This document shows positions 43,021 through 57,525 of a stretch of 64,000 bases of DNA, piece after piece. The DNA is from Siphonodentalium dalli (lineage: Eukaryota; Mollusca; Scaphopoda; Gadilida; Siphonodentaliidae). The stretch spans positions 120,974,754 to 121,038,753 of the forward strand of contig CP136061.1 of assembly GCA_032622095.1 (NCBI GenBank), read 5' to 3'. Under the pieces are notes generated by a model. That model worked only from the letters and a program-made list of their open reading frames with translations, had not been told where the DNA came from and ran no database searches. Every line of letters begins with the position of its first letter. Position 1 is the first letter of the stretch. The position numbers and the translations under genes were made by a program.

Positions 43021-45040
43021 AAAAACATCTTTTATTGCTCATATTATAGATACGGGCGGTGTTGGCGGTGGGTATGCTGTTAAAATATTCATCTCCGTCA
43101 AAAACCGCCATAAACAGAAATAGTAAAATATAGGCAGAATTTGTTGTTATATCATACAGAAATATGGCATAAACAGTATGTTGTTGTCAATTGTTTTCAC
43201 TTTGTTGTGCAAACAAAAGGAAAAAACCGTTATGTTTCCTGACTTTTGTATAGATCCGGATATGGTAAGCATAAAGAGCGTTTTTGTTACTATTTTTCTT
43301 ATATGGAAATAATGAAGAGCGTTTATATAATGTTTGTGTGATTAACCAATATGATTGAGTTGTGTTATGTAAACAGAAGCAAAACTTCTGTAACACGAGC
43401 ATGCTGTTTACGCAATCATCGTACACATTGAGGACAATACACTATTCATGCGCTGATTACGTTTGCATATGAACAAAACTGTATATATTTTAATATTCCA
43501 TCTGTTGGTGGCGATTTGACCACATATTAATATTTCTGCAACGAACACCGCCCGTGCCTTTAATTATTATAACCAATGCCATGTACTGATATACATATAC
43601 ATATAGCTAACAAAATTAACGACATTAGGTAGACTCTTGAAATAATCCGACCTTAGGGAGACATCTCGACACAGCTATATATATTTTAATATTCCATCTG
43701 TTGGTGGCGATTTGATCACATATGAATAGTTCTGCAACGAACGCCGCCCGTGCCTTTAACTATTATAACCAATACCATGTAATGATATACATATACCTAA
43801 CAACATGAAACGACATTCGGGAGACTCTTGAAATAATCCGACCTTAGGCAAACATCTCAATATATCATTTTCCATGCAACGTGCAGCTTCTGGGTATGGT
43901 GAGAGCATTTGGTATTAATAAAAAAAACATCTTTTATTGCTCATATTAAAGATATGGGCTGTCTTTGGCGGTGGGTATGCTGTTAAAATATTCATCTCCT
44001 TCAAAAACAGCCATAAACAGAAATAGTAAAATATAGGCAGAATGTTTTCTTATATCATACAGAAATATGGCATAAACAGTATGTTATTGTCAATTGTTTT
44101 CACTTTGTTGTGCAAACAAAAGGAAAAAACCGTTACGTTTCCTGACTTTTGTATAGATCCGGATATGGTAAGCATAAAGAGCGTTATTTGTTACTATTGT
44201 TCTTATATGGAAATAATGAAGAGCGTTTATATAATGTTTGTGTGATTAACCAATATGATTGCGTTGTGTTATGTAAACAGAAGCAAAACTTCTGTAACAC
44301 GAGCATGCTGTTGTTTACGCAATCATCGTACACATTGAGGACAATACACTATTCACGCGCTGATTACGTTTGCATATGAACAAAACTGTAGATATTTTAA
44401 TATTCCATCTGTTGGTGGCGATTTGACCACATATTAATACTTCTGCAACGAACACCGCCCGTGCCTTTAATTATTATAACCAATTCCATGTACTGATATA
44501 CATATACATATAGCTAACAAAATTAACGACATTATGGAGACTCTTGAAATAATCCGACCTTAGGGAGACATCTCGACAAAGCTATATATATTTTAATATT
44601 CCATCTGTTGGTGGCGATTTGATTACATATGAATAGTTCTGCAACGAACGCCGCCCGTGCCTTTAATTATTATAACCAATACCATGTAATGATATACATA
44701 TACCTAACAACATGAAACGACATTCGGGAGACTCTTGAAATAATCCGACATTAGACAGACATCTCAATATATCATTTTCCATGCAACGTGCAGCTTCTGG
44801 GTATGGTGAGAGCATTTGGTATTAATAAAAAACATCTTTTATTGGTCATATTATAGATACGGGCGGTGTTGGCGGTGGGTATGTTGTTAAAATATTCATC
44901 TCCGTCAAAAACCGCCATAAACAGAAATAGTAAAATATAGGCAGAATTTGTTGTTTTTTATATCATACAGAAATATGGCATAAACAGTATGTTATTGTCA
45001 ATTGTTTTCACTTTGTTGTGCAAACTAAAGGAAAAAACCG

Positions 45041-48000
45041 TTACGTTTCCTGACTTTTGTATAGATCCGGATATGGTAAGCATAAAGAGCGTTGTCTGTT
45101 ACTATTTTTCTTATATGGAAGTAATGAAAAGCGTTTATATAATGTTTGTGTGATTAACCAATATGATTGCGTTGTGTTATGTAAACAGAAGCAAAACTTC
45201 GGTAACACGAGCATGCTGTTGTTTACGCAATCATCGTACACATTGAGGACAATACACTATTCGTGCGCTGATTACGTTTGCATATGAACAAAACTGTACA
45301 TATTTTAATATTCCATCTGTTGTTGGCGATTTGACCACATATTAATATTTCTGCAACGAACACCGCCCGTGTCTTTAATTATTATAACCAATGCCATGTA
45401 CTGATATACATATACATATAGCTAACAACATTAACGACATTAGGGAGACTCTTGAAATAATCCGACCTTAGGGAGACATCTCGACAAAGCTATATATATT
45501 TTAATATTCCATCTGTTGGTGGCGATTTGATCACATATGAATAGTTCTGCAACGAACGCCCCCCGTGCCTTTAATTATTATAACCAATACCATGTAATGA
45601 TATACATATACCTAACAACATGAAACGACATTCGGGAGACTCTTGAAATAATCCGACCTTAGGCAGACATCTCAATATATCATTTTCCATGCAACGTGCA
45701 GCTTCTGGGTATGGTGAGAGCATTTGGTATTAATAAAAAAAACATCTTTTATTGCTCATATTAAAGATACGGGCTGTCTTTGGCGGTGGGTATGCTGTTA
45801 AAATATTCAGCTCCGTCAAAAACCGCCATAAACAGAAATAGTAAAATATAGGCAGAATTTGTTGTTATATCATACAGAACTATGGCATAAACTTTACGTT
45901 ACGTTTCCTGACTTTTGTATAGATCCGGATATGGTAAGCATAAAGAGCGTTCTTTGTTACTATATTTCTTATATGGAAATAATGAAGAGCGTTTATATAA
46001 TGTTTGTGTGATTAACTAATATGATTGCGTTGTGTTATGTAAACAGAAGCAAAACTTTTATAACACGAGCATGCTGTTGTTTACGCAATCATCGTACACA
46101 TTGAGGACAATACACTATTCATGCGCTGATTACGTTTGCATATGAACAAAACTGTACATATTTTAATATTCCATCTGTTGGTGGCGATTTGACCACATAT
46201 TAATATTTCTGCAACGAACACCGCCCGTGCCTTTAATTATTATAACCAATGCCATGTACTGATATACATATACATATAGCTAACAAAATTAACGACATTA
46301 GGGAGACTCTTGAAATAATCCGACCTTAGGGAGACATCTCGACAAAGCTATATATATTTTAATATTCCATCTGTTGGTGGCGATTTGATCACATATGAAT
46401 AGTTCTGCAACGAATGCCGCCCGTGCCTTTAATTATTATAACCAATACCATGTAATGATATACATATACCTAACAACATGAAACGACATTCGGGAGACTC
46501 TTGAAATAATCCGACCTTAAGCAGACATCTCAATATATCATTTTCCATGCAACGTGCAGCTTCTGGGTATGGTGAGAGCATTTGGTATTAATAAAAAAAA
46601 TATCTTTTATTGCTCATATTAAAGATACGGGCTGTCTTTGGCGGTGGGTATGCTGTTAAAATATTCAGCTCCGTCAAAAACCGCCATAAACAGAAATAGT
46701 AAAATATAGGCAGAATTTGTTGTTATATCATACAGAACTATGGCATAAACTTTACGTTACGTTTCCTGACTTTTGTATAGATCCGGATATGGTAAGCATA
46801 AAGAGCGTTCTTTGTTACTATATTTCTTATATGGAAATAATGAAGAGCGTTTATATAATGTTTGTGTGATTAACTAATATGATTGCGTTGTGTTATGTAA
46901 ACAGAAGCAAAACTTTTATAACACGAGCATGCTGTTGTTTACGCAATCATCGTACACATTGAGGACAATACACTATTCATGCGCTGATTACGTTTGCATA
47001 TGAACAAAACTGTACATATTTTAATATTCCATCTGTTGGTGGCGATTTGACCACATATTAATATTTCTGCAACGAACACCGCCCGTGCCTTTAATTATTA
47101 TAACCAATGCCATGTACTGATATACATATACATATAGCTAACAAAATTAACGACATTAGGGAGACTCTTGAAATAATCCGACCTTAGGGAGACATCTCGA
47201 CAAAGCTATATATATTTTAATATTCCATCTGTTGGTGGCGATTTGATCACATATGAATAGTTCTGCAACGAATGCCGCCCGTGCCTTTAATTATTATAAC
47301 CAATACCATGTAATGATATACATATACCTAACAACATGAAACGACATTCGGGAGACTCTTGAAATAATCCGACCTTAAGCAGACATCTCAATATATCATT
47401 TTCCATGCAACGTGCAGCTTCTGGGTATGGTGAGAGCATTTGGTATTAATAAAAAAATATCTTTTATTGCTCATATTAAAGATACGGGCGGTGTTGGCGG
47501 TGGGTATGTTGTTAAAATATTCATCTCCGTCAAAAACCGCCATAAACAGAAATAGTAAAATATAGGCAGAATTTGTTGTTTTTTATATCATACAGAAATA
47601 TGGCATAAACAGTATGTTATTGTCAATTGTTTTCACTTTGTTGTGCAAACTAAAGGAAAAAACCGTTACGTTTCCTGACTTTTGTATAGATCCGGATATG
47701 GTAAGCATAAAGAGCGTTGTCTGTTACTATTTTTCTTATATGGAAGTAATGAAAAGCGTTTATATAATGTTTGTGTGATTAACCAATATGATTGCGTTGT
47801 GTTATGTAAACAGAAGCAAAACTTCGGTAACACGAGCATGCTGTTGTTTACGCAATCATCGTACACATTGAGGACAATACACTATTCGTGCGCTGATTAC
47901 GTTTGCATATGAACAAAACTGTACATATTTTAATATTCCATCTGTTGGTGGCGATTTGACCACATATTAATATTTCTGCAACGAACACCGCCCGTGTCTT

Positions 48001-50280
48001 TAATTATTATAACCAATGCCATGTACTGATATACATATACATATAGCTAACAACATTAACGACATTAGGGAGACTCTTGAAATAATCCGACCTTAGGGAG
48101 ACATCTCGACAAAGCTATATATATTTTAATATTCCATCTGTTGGTGGCGATTTGATCACATATGAATAGTTCTGCAACGAACGCCCCCCGTGCCTTTAAT
48201 TATTATAACCAATACCATGTAATGATATACATATACCTAACAACATGAAACGACATTCGGGAGACTCTTGAAATAATCCGACCTTAGGCAGACATCTCAA
48301 TATATCATTTTCCATGCAACGTGCAGCTTCTGGGTATGGTGAGAGCATTTGGTATTAATAAAAAAAACATCTTTTATTGCTCATATTAAAGATACGGACT
48401 GTCTTTGGCGGTGGGTATGCTGTTAAAATATTCAGCTCCGTCAAAAACCGCCATAAACAGAAATAGTAAAATATAGGCAGAATTTGTTGTTATATCATAC
48501 AGAACTATGGCATAAACTTTACGTTACGTTTCCTGACTTTTGTATAGATCCGGATATGGTAAGCATAAAGAGCGTTCTTTGTTACTATATTTCTTATATG
48601 GAAATAATGAAGAGCGTTTATATAATGTTTGTGTGATTAACTAATATGATTGCGTTGTGTTATGTAAACAGAAGCAAAACTTTTATAACACGAGCATGCT
48701 GTTGTTTACGCAATCATCGTACACATTGAGGACAATACACTATTCATGCGCTGATTACGTTTGCATATGAACAAAACTGTACATATTTTAATATTCCATC
48801 TGTTGGTGGCGATTTGACCACATATTAATATTTCTGCAACGAACACCGCCCGTGCCTTTAATTATTATAACCAATGCCATGTACTGATATACATATACAT
48901 ATAGCTAACAAAATTAACGACATTAGGGAGACTCTTGAAATAATCCGACCTTAGGGAGACATCTCGACAAAGCTATATATATTTTAATATTCCATCTGTT
49001 GGTGGCGATTTGATCACATATGAATAGTTCTGCAACGAATGCCGCCCGTGCCTTTAATTATTATAACCAATACCATGTAATGATATACATATACCTAACA
49101 ACATGAAACGACATTCGGGAGACTCTTGAAATAATCCGACCTTAAGCAGACATCTCAATATATCATTTTCCATGCAACGTGCAGCTTCTGGGTATGGTGA
49201 GAGCATTTGGTATTAATAAAAAAAACATCTTTTATTGCTCATATTAAAGATACGGGCTGTCTTTGGCGGTGGGTATGCTGTTAAAATATTCAGCTCCGTC
49301 AAAAACCGCCATAAACAGAAATAGTAAAATATAGGCAGAATTTGTTGTTATATCATACAGAACTATGGCATAAACTTTACGTTACGTTTCCTGACTTTTG
49401 TATAGATCCGGATATGGTAAGCATAAAGAGCGTTCTTTGTTACTATATTTCTTATATGGAAATAATGAAGAGCGTTTATATAATGTTTGTGTGATTAACT
49501 AATATGATTGCGTTGTGTTATGTAAACAGAAGCAAAACTTTTATAACACGAGCATGCTGTTGTTTACGCAATCATCGTACACATTGAGGACAATACACTA
49601 TTCATGCGCTGATTACGTTTGCATATGAACAAAACTGTACATATTTTAATATTCCATCTGTTGGTGGCGATTTGACCACATATTAATATTTCTGCAACGA
49701 ACACCGCCCGTGCCTTTAATTATTATAACCAATGCCATGTACTGATATACATATAGCTAACAAAATTAACGACATTAGGGAGACTCTTGAAATAATCCGA
49801 CCTTAGGGAGACATCTCGACAAAGCTATATATATTTTAATATTCCATCTGTTGTTGGCGATTTGATCACATATGAATAGTTCTGCAACGAATGCCGCCCG
49901 TGCCTTTAATTATTATAACCAATACCATGTAATGATATACATATACCTAACAACATGAAACGACATTCGGGAGACTCTTGAAATAATCCGACCTTAAGCA
50001 GACATCTCAATATATCATTTTCCATGCAACGTGCAGCTTCTGGGTATGGTGAGAGCATTTGGTATTAATAAAAAAATATCTTTTATTGCTCATATTAAAG
50101 ATACGGGCGGTGTTGGCGGTGGGTATGCTATTAAAATATTCATCTCCGTCAAAAACCGCCATAAACAGAAATAGTAAAATATAGGCAGAAGTTGTTGTTA
50201 TATCATACAGAAATATGGCATAAACAGTATGTTATTGTCAATTGTTTTCACTTTGTTGTGCAAACAAAAGGAAAAAACCG
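45041..50280 (+). repeat. Higher-order repeat, 3-monomer period (about 2.62 kb)
   Basis: One long monomer followed by two short ones is repeated twice. Diagnostic variants such as GTTGTCTGTTACT and GAAGTAATGAAAAGCG occur at 45090-45130 and again at 47716-47757. Anchors 45070, 47695 and 50310 give periods of 2625 and 2615. The two blocks are almost identical, while the monomers within a block differ clearly. Confidence 0.9.
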
Positions 50281-53200
50281 TTACGTTTCCTGACTTTTGT
50301 ATAGATCCGGATATGGTAAGCATAAAGAGCGTTGTTTGTTACTATTTTTCTTATATGGAAATAATGAAGAGCGTTTGTATAATGTTTGTGTGATTAACCA
50401 ATATGATTGCGTTGTGTTTTGTAAACAGAAGCAAAACTTCTGTAACACGAGCATGCTGTTGTTTACGCAATCATCGTACACATTGAGGACAATACACTAT
50501 TCACGCGCTGATTACGTTTGCATATGAACAAAACTGTACATGTTTTAATATTCCATCTGTTGGTGGCGATTTGACCACATATTAATATTTATGCAACGAA
50601 CACCGCCCGTGCCTTTAATTATTATAACCAATGCCATGTACTCATATACATATACATATAGCTAACAAAATTAACGACATTAGGGAGACTCTTGAAATAA
50701 TCCGACCTTAGGGAGACATCTCGACAAAGCTATATATATTTTAATATTCCATCTGTTGGTGGCGATTTGATTACATATGAATAGTTCTGCAACGAACGCC
50801 GCCCGTACCTTTAATTATTATAACCAATACCATGTAATGATATACATATACCTAACAACATGAAACGACATTTGGGAGACTCTTGAAATAATCCGACCTT
50901 AGGCAGACATCTCAATATATCATTTCCCATGCAACGTGCAGCTTCTGGGTATGGTGAGAGCATTTGGTATTAATAAAAAAACATCTTTTATTGCTCATAT
51001 TATAGATACGGGCGGTGTTGGCGGTGGGTATGCTGTTAAAATATTCATCTCCGTCAAAAACCGCCATAAACAGAAATAGTAAAATATAGGCAGAATTTGT
51101 TGTTATATCATACAGAAATATGGCATAAACAGTATGTTATTGTCAATTGTTTTCACTTTGTTGTGCAAACAAAAGGAAAAAAAACCGTTACGTTTCCTGA
51201 CTTTTGTATAGATCCGGATATGGTAAGCATAAAGAGCGTTGTTTGTTACTATTTTTCTTATATGGAAATAATGAAGAGCGTTTATATAATGTTGGTGTGA
51301 TTAACCAATATGATTGCGTTGTGTTATGTAAACAGAAGCAAAACTTCTGTAACACGAGCATGCTGTTTACGCAATCATCGTACACATTGAGGACAATACA
51401 CTATTCATGCGCTGATTACGTTTGCATATGAACAAAACTGTATATATTTTAATATTCCATCTGTTGGTGGCGATTTGACCACATATTAATATTTCTGCAA
51501 CGAACACCGCCCGTGCCTTTAATTATTATAACCAATGCCATGTACTGATATACATATACATATAGCTAACAAAATTAACGACATTAGGTAGACTCTTGAA
51601 ATAATCCGACCTTAGGGAGACATCTCGACACAGCTATATATATTTTAATATTCCATCTGTTGGTGGCGATTTGATCACATATGAATAGTTCTGCAACGAA
51701 CGCCGCCCGTGCCTTTAACTATTATAACCAATACCATGTAATGATATACATATACCTAACAACATGAAACGACATTCGGGAGACTCTTGAAATAATCCGA
51801 CCTTAGGCAAACATCTCAATATATCATTTTCCATGCAACGTGCAGCTTCTGGGTATGGTGAGAGCAATTGGTATTAATAAAAAAAACATCTTTTATTGCT
51901 CATATTAAAGATATGGGCTGTCTTTGGCGGTGGGTATGCTGTTAAAATATTCATCTCCTTCAAAAACAGCCATAAACAGAAATAGTAAAATATAGGCAGA
52001 ATGATTTGTTATATCATACAGAAATATGGCATAAACAGTATGTTATTGTCAATTGTTTTCACCTTGTTGTGCAAACAAAAGGAAAAAACCGTTACGTTTC
52101 CTGACTTTTGTATAGATCCGGATATGGTAAGCATAAAGAGCGTTGTTTGTTACTATTGTTCTTATATGGAAATAATGAAGAGCGTTTATATAATGTTTGT
52201 GTGATTAACCAATATGATTGCGTTGTGTTATGTAAACAGAAGCAAAACTTCTGTAACACGAGCATGCTGTTGTTTACGCAATCATCGTACACATTGAGGA
52301 CAATACACTATTCACGCGCTGATTACGTTTGCATATGAACAAAACTGTAGATATTTTAATATTCCATCTGTTGGTGGCGATTTGACCACATATTAATACT
52401 TCTGCAACGAACACCGCCCGTGCCTTTAATTATTATAACCAATGCCATGTACTGATATACATATACATATAGCTAACAAAATTAACGACATTATGGAGAC
52501 TCTTGAAATAATCCGACCTTAGGGAGACATCTCGACAAAGCTATATATATTTTAATATTCCATCTGTTGGTGGCGATTTGATTACATATGAATAGTTCTG
52601 CAACGAACGCCGCCCGTGCCTTTAATTATTATAACCAATACCATGTAATGATATACATATACCTAACAACATGAAACGACATTCGGGAGACTCTTGAAAT
52701 AATCCGACCTTAGACAGACATCTCAATATATCATTTTCCATGCAACGTGCAGCTTCTGGGTATGGTGAGAGCATTTGGTATTAATAAAAAATATCTTTTA
52801 TTGCTCATATTAAAGATACGGGCGGTGTTGGCGGTGGGTATGCTGTTAAAATATTCATCTCCGTCAAAAACCGCCATAAACAGAAATAGTAAAATATAGG
52901 CAGAATTTGTTGTTTTTTATATCATACAGAAATATGGCATAAACAGTATGTTATTGTCAATTGTTTTCACTTTGTTGTGCAAACTAAAGGAAAAAACCGT
53001 TACTTTTCCTGGCTTTTGTATAGATCCGGATATGGTAAGCATAAAGAGCGTTGTTTGTTACTATTTTTCTTATATGGAAGTAATGAAGAGCGTTTATATA
53101 ATGTTTGTGTGATTAACCAATATGATTGCGTTGTGTTATGTAAACAGAAGCAAAACTTCGGTAACACGAGCATGCTGTTGTTTACGCAATCATCGTACAC

Positions 53201-56200
53201 ATTGAGGACAATACACTATTCGTGCGCTGATTACGTTTGCATATGAACAAAACTGTACATATTTTAATATTCCATCTGTTGGTGGCGATTTGACCACATA
53301 TTAATATTTCTGCAACGAACACCGCCCGTGCCTTTAATTATTATAACCAATGCCATGTACTGATATACATATACATATAGCTAACAAAATTAACGACATT
53401 AGGGAGACTCTTGAAATAATCCGACCTTAGGGAGACATCTCGACAAAGCTATATATATTTTAATATTCCATCTGTTGGTGGCGATTTGATCACATATGAA
53501 TAGTTCTGCAACGAATGCCGCCCGTGCCTTTAATTATTATAACCAATACCATGTAATGATATACATATACCTAACAACATGAAACGACATTCGGGAGACT
53601 CTTGAAATAATCCGACCTTAAGCAGACATCTCAATATATCATTTTCCATGCAACGTGCAGCTTCTGGGTATGGTGAGAGCATTTGGTATTAATAAAAAAA
53701 TATCTTTTATTGCTCATATTAAAGATACGGGCGGTGTTGGCGGTGGGTATGCTATTAAAATATTCATCTCCGTCAAAAACCGCCATAAACAGAAATAGTA
53801 AAATATAGGCAGAAGTTGTTGTTATATCATACAGAAATATGGCATAAACAGTATGTTATTGTCAATTGTTTTCACTTTGTTGTGCAAACAAAAGGAAAAA
53901 ACCGTTACGTTTCCTGACTTTTGTATAGATCCGGATATGGTAAGCATAAAGAGCGTTGTTTGTTACTATTTTTCTTATATGGAAATAATGAAGAGCGTTT
54001 GTATAATGTTTGTGTGATTAACCAATATGATTGCGTTGTGTTTTGTAAACAGAAGCAAAACTTCTGTAACACGAGCATGCTGTTGTTTACGCAATCATCG
54101 TACACATTGAGGACAATACACTATTCACGCGCTGATTACGTTTGCATATGAACAAAACTGTACATGTTTTAATATTCCATCTGTTGGTGGCGATTTGACC
54201 ACATATTAATATTTATGCAACGAACACCGCCCGTGCCTTTAATTATTATAACCAATGCCATGTACTCATATACATATACATATAGCTAACAAAATTAACG
54301 ACATTAGGGAGACTCTTGAAATAATCCGACCTTAGGGAGACATCTCGAAAAGCTATATATATTTTAATATTCCATCTGTTGGTGGCGATTTGATTACATA
54401 TGAATAGTTCTGCAACGAACGCCGCCCGTACCTTTAATTATTATAACCAATACCATGTAATGATATACATATACCTAACAACATGAAACGACATTTGGGA
54501 GACTCTTGAAATAATCCGACCTTAGGCAGACATCTCAATATATCATTTCCCATGCAACGTGCAGCTTCTGGGTATGGTGAGAGCATTTGGTATTAATAAA
54601 AAAACATCTTTTATTGCTCATATTATAGATACGGGCGGTGTTGGCGGTGGGTATGCTGTTAAAATATTCATCTCCGTCAAAAACCGCCATAAACAGAAAT
54701 AGTAAAATATAGGCAGAATTTGTTGTTATATCATACAGAAATATGGCATAAACAGTATGTTATTGTCAATTGTTTTCACTTTGTTGTGCAAACAAAAGGA
54801 AAAAACCGTTACGTTTCCTGACTTTTGTATAGATCCGGATATGGTAAGCATAAAGAGCGTTGTTTGTTACTATTTTTCTTATATGGAAATAATGAAGAGC
54901 GTTTATATAATGTTGGTGTGATTAACCAATATGATTGCGTTGTGTTATGTAAACAGAAGCAAAACTTCTGTAACACGAGCATGCTGTTTACGCAATCATC
55001 GTACACATTGAGGACAATACACTATTCATGCGCTTATTACGTTTGCATATGAACAAAACTGTATATATTTTAATATTCCATCTGTTGGTGGCGATTTGAC
55101 CACATATTAATATTTCTGCAACGAACACCGCCCGTGCCTTTAATTATTATAACCAATGCCATGTACTGATATACATATACATATAGCTAACAAAATTAAC
55201 GACATTAGGTAGACTCTTGAAATAATCCGACCTTAGGGAGACATCTCGACACAGCTATATATATTTTAATATTCCATCTGTTGGTGGCGATTTGATCACA
55301 TATGAATAGTTCTGCAACGAACGCCGCCCGTGCCTTTAACTATTATAACCAATACCATGTAATGATATACATATACCTAACAACATGAAACGACATTCGG
55401 GAGACTCTTGAAATAATCCGACCTTAGGCAAACATCTCAATATATCATTTTCCATGCAACGTGCAGCTTCTGGGTATGGTGAGAGCAATTGGTATTAATA
55501 AAAAAAACATCTTTTATTGCTCATATTAAAGATATGGGCTGTCTTTGGCGGTGGGTATGCTGTTAAAATATTCATCTCCTTCAAAAACAGCCATAAACAG
55601 AAATAGTAAAATATAGGCAGAATGATTTGTTATATCATACAGAAATATGGCATAAACAGTATGTTATTGTCAATTGTTTTCACCTTGTTGTGCAAACAAA
55701 AGGAAAAAACCGTTACGTTTCCTGACTTTTGTATAGATCCGGATATGGTAAGCATAAAGAGCGTTGTTTGTTACTATTGTTCTTATATGGAAATAATGAA
55801 GAGCGTTTATATAATGTTTGTGTGATTAACCAATATGATTGCGTTGTGTTATGTAAACAGAAGCAAAACTTCTGTAACACGAGCATGCTGTTGTTTACGC
55901 AATCATCGTACACATTGAGGACAATACACTATTCACGCGCTGATTACGTTTGCATATGAACAAAACTGTAGATATTTTAATATTCCATCTGTTGGTGGCG
56001 ATTTGACCACATATTAATACTTCTGCAACGAACACCGCCCGTGCCTTTAATTATTATAACCAATGCCATGTACTGATATACATATACATATAGCTAACAA
56101 AATTAACGACATTATGGAGACTCTTGAAATAATCCGACCTTAGGGAGACATCTCGACAAAGCTATATATATTTTAATATTCCATCTGTTGGTGGCGATTT

Positions 56201-57525
56201 GATTACATATGAATAGTTCTGCAACGAACGCCGCCCGTGCCTTTAATTATTATAACCAATACCATGTAATGATATACATATACCTAACAACATGAAACGA
56301 CATTCGGGAGACTCTTGAAATAATCCGACCTTAGACAGACATCTCAATATATCATTTTCCATGCAACGTGCAGCTTCTGGGTATGGTGAGAGCATTTGGT
56401 ATTAATAAAAAATATCTTTTATTGCTCATATTAAAGATACGGGCGGTGTTGGCGGTGGGTATGCTGTTAAAATATTCATCTCCGTCAAAAACCGCCATAA
56501 ACAGAAATAGTAAAATATAGGCAGAATTTGTTGTTTTTTATATCATACAGAAATATGGCATAAACAGTATGTTATTGTCAATTGTTTTCACTTTGTTGTG
56601 CAAACTAAAGGAAAAAACCGTTACTTTTCCTGGCTTTTGTATAGATCCGGATATGGTAAGCATAAAGAGCGTTGTTTGTTACTATTTTTCTTATATGGAA
56701 GTAATGAAGAGCGTTTATATAATGTTGGTGTGATTAACCAATATGATTGCGTTGTGTGTTGTAAACAGAAGCAAAACTTCGGTAACACGAGCATGCTGTT
56801 GTTTACGCAATCATCGTACACATTGAGGACAATACACTATTCGTGCGCTGATTACGTTTGCATATGAACAAAACTGTACATATTTTAATATTCCATCTGT
56901 TGGTGGCGATTTGACCACATATTAATATTTATGCAACGAACACCGCCCGTGCCTTTAATTATTATAACCAATGCCATGTACTCATATACATATACATATA
57001 GCTAACAAAATTAACGACATTAGGGAGACTCTTGAAATAATCCGACCTTAGGGAGACATCTCGACAAAGCTATATATATTTTAATATTCCATCTGTTGGT
57101 GGCGATTTGATCACATATGAATAGTTCTGCAACGAACGGCGCCCGTGCCTTTAATTATTATAACCAATACCATGTAATGATATACATATACCTAACAACA
57201 TGAAACGACATTCGGGAGACTCTTTAAATAATCCGACCTTAGGCAGACATCTCAATATATCATTTTCCATGCAACGTGCAGCTTCTGGGTATGATGAGAG
57301 CATTTGGTATTAATAAAAAAACATCTTTTATTGCTCATATTAAAGATACGGGCGGTGTTGGCGGTGGGTATGCTGTTAAAATATTCATCTCCGTCAAAAA
57401 CCGCCATAAACAGAAATAGTAAAATATAGGCAGAAGTTGTTGTTATATCATACAGAAATATGGCATAAACAGTATGTTATTGTCAATTGTTTTCACTTTG
57501 TTGTGCAAACAAAAGGAAAAAACCG
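50281..57525 (+). repeat. Higher-order repeat, 4-monomer period (about 3.62 kb)
   Basis: Four distinct long monomers A-B-C-D repeat. A carries GTTTTGTAAACAG and GTACTCATATAC; B carries ATGTTGGTGTGATT and CATGCTGTTTACG; C carries GATATGGGCTGTC and CTCCTTCAAAAACAGCC; D carries TTACTTTTCCTGGC. The A anchors at 50310, 53934 and 57555 give 3624 and 3621. Block-to-block differences are few (for example a 2-base loss near 54346). Confidence 0.93.

Noticed and set aside
50281-50527. ORFs of 66 codons (minus) and 76 codons (plus) found in most satellite monomers
   Set aside because: They recur only because the monomer recurs, overlap on opposite strands, are absent from short monomers, and resemble no protein.
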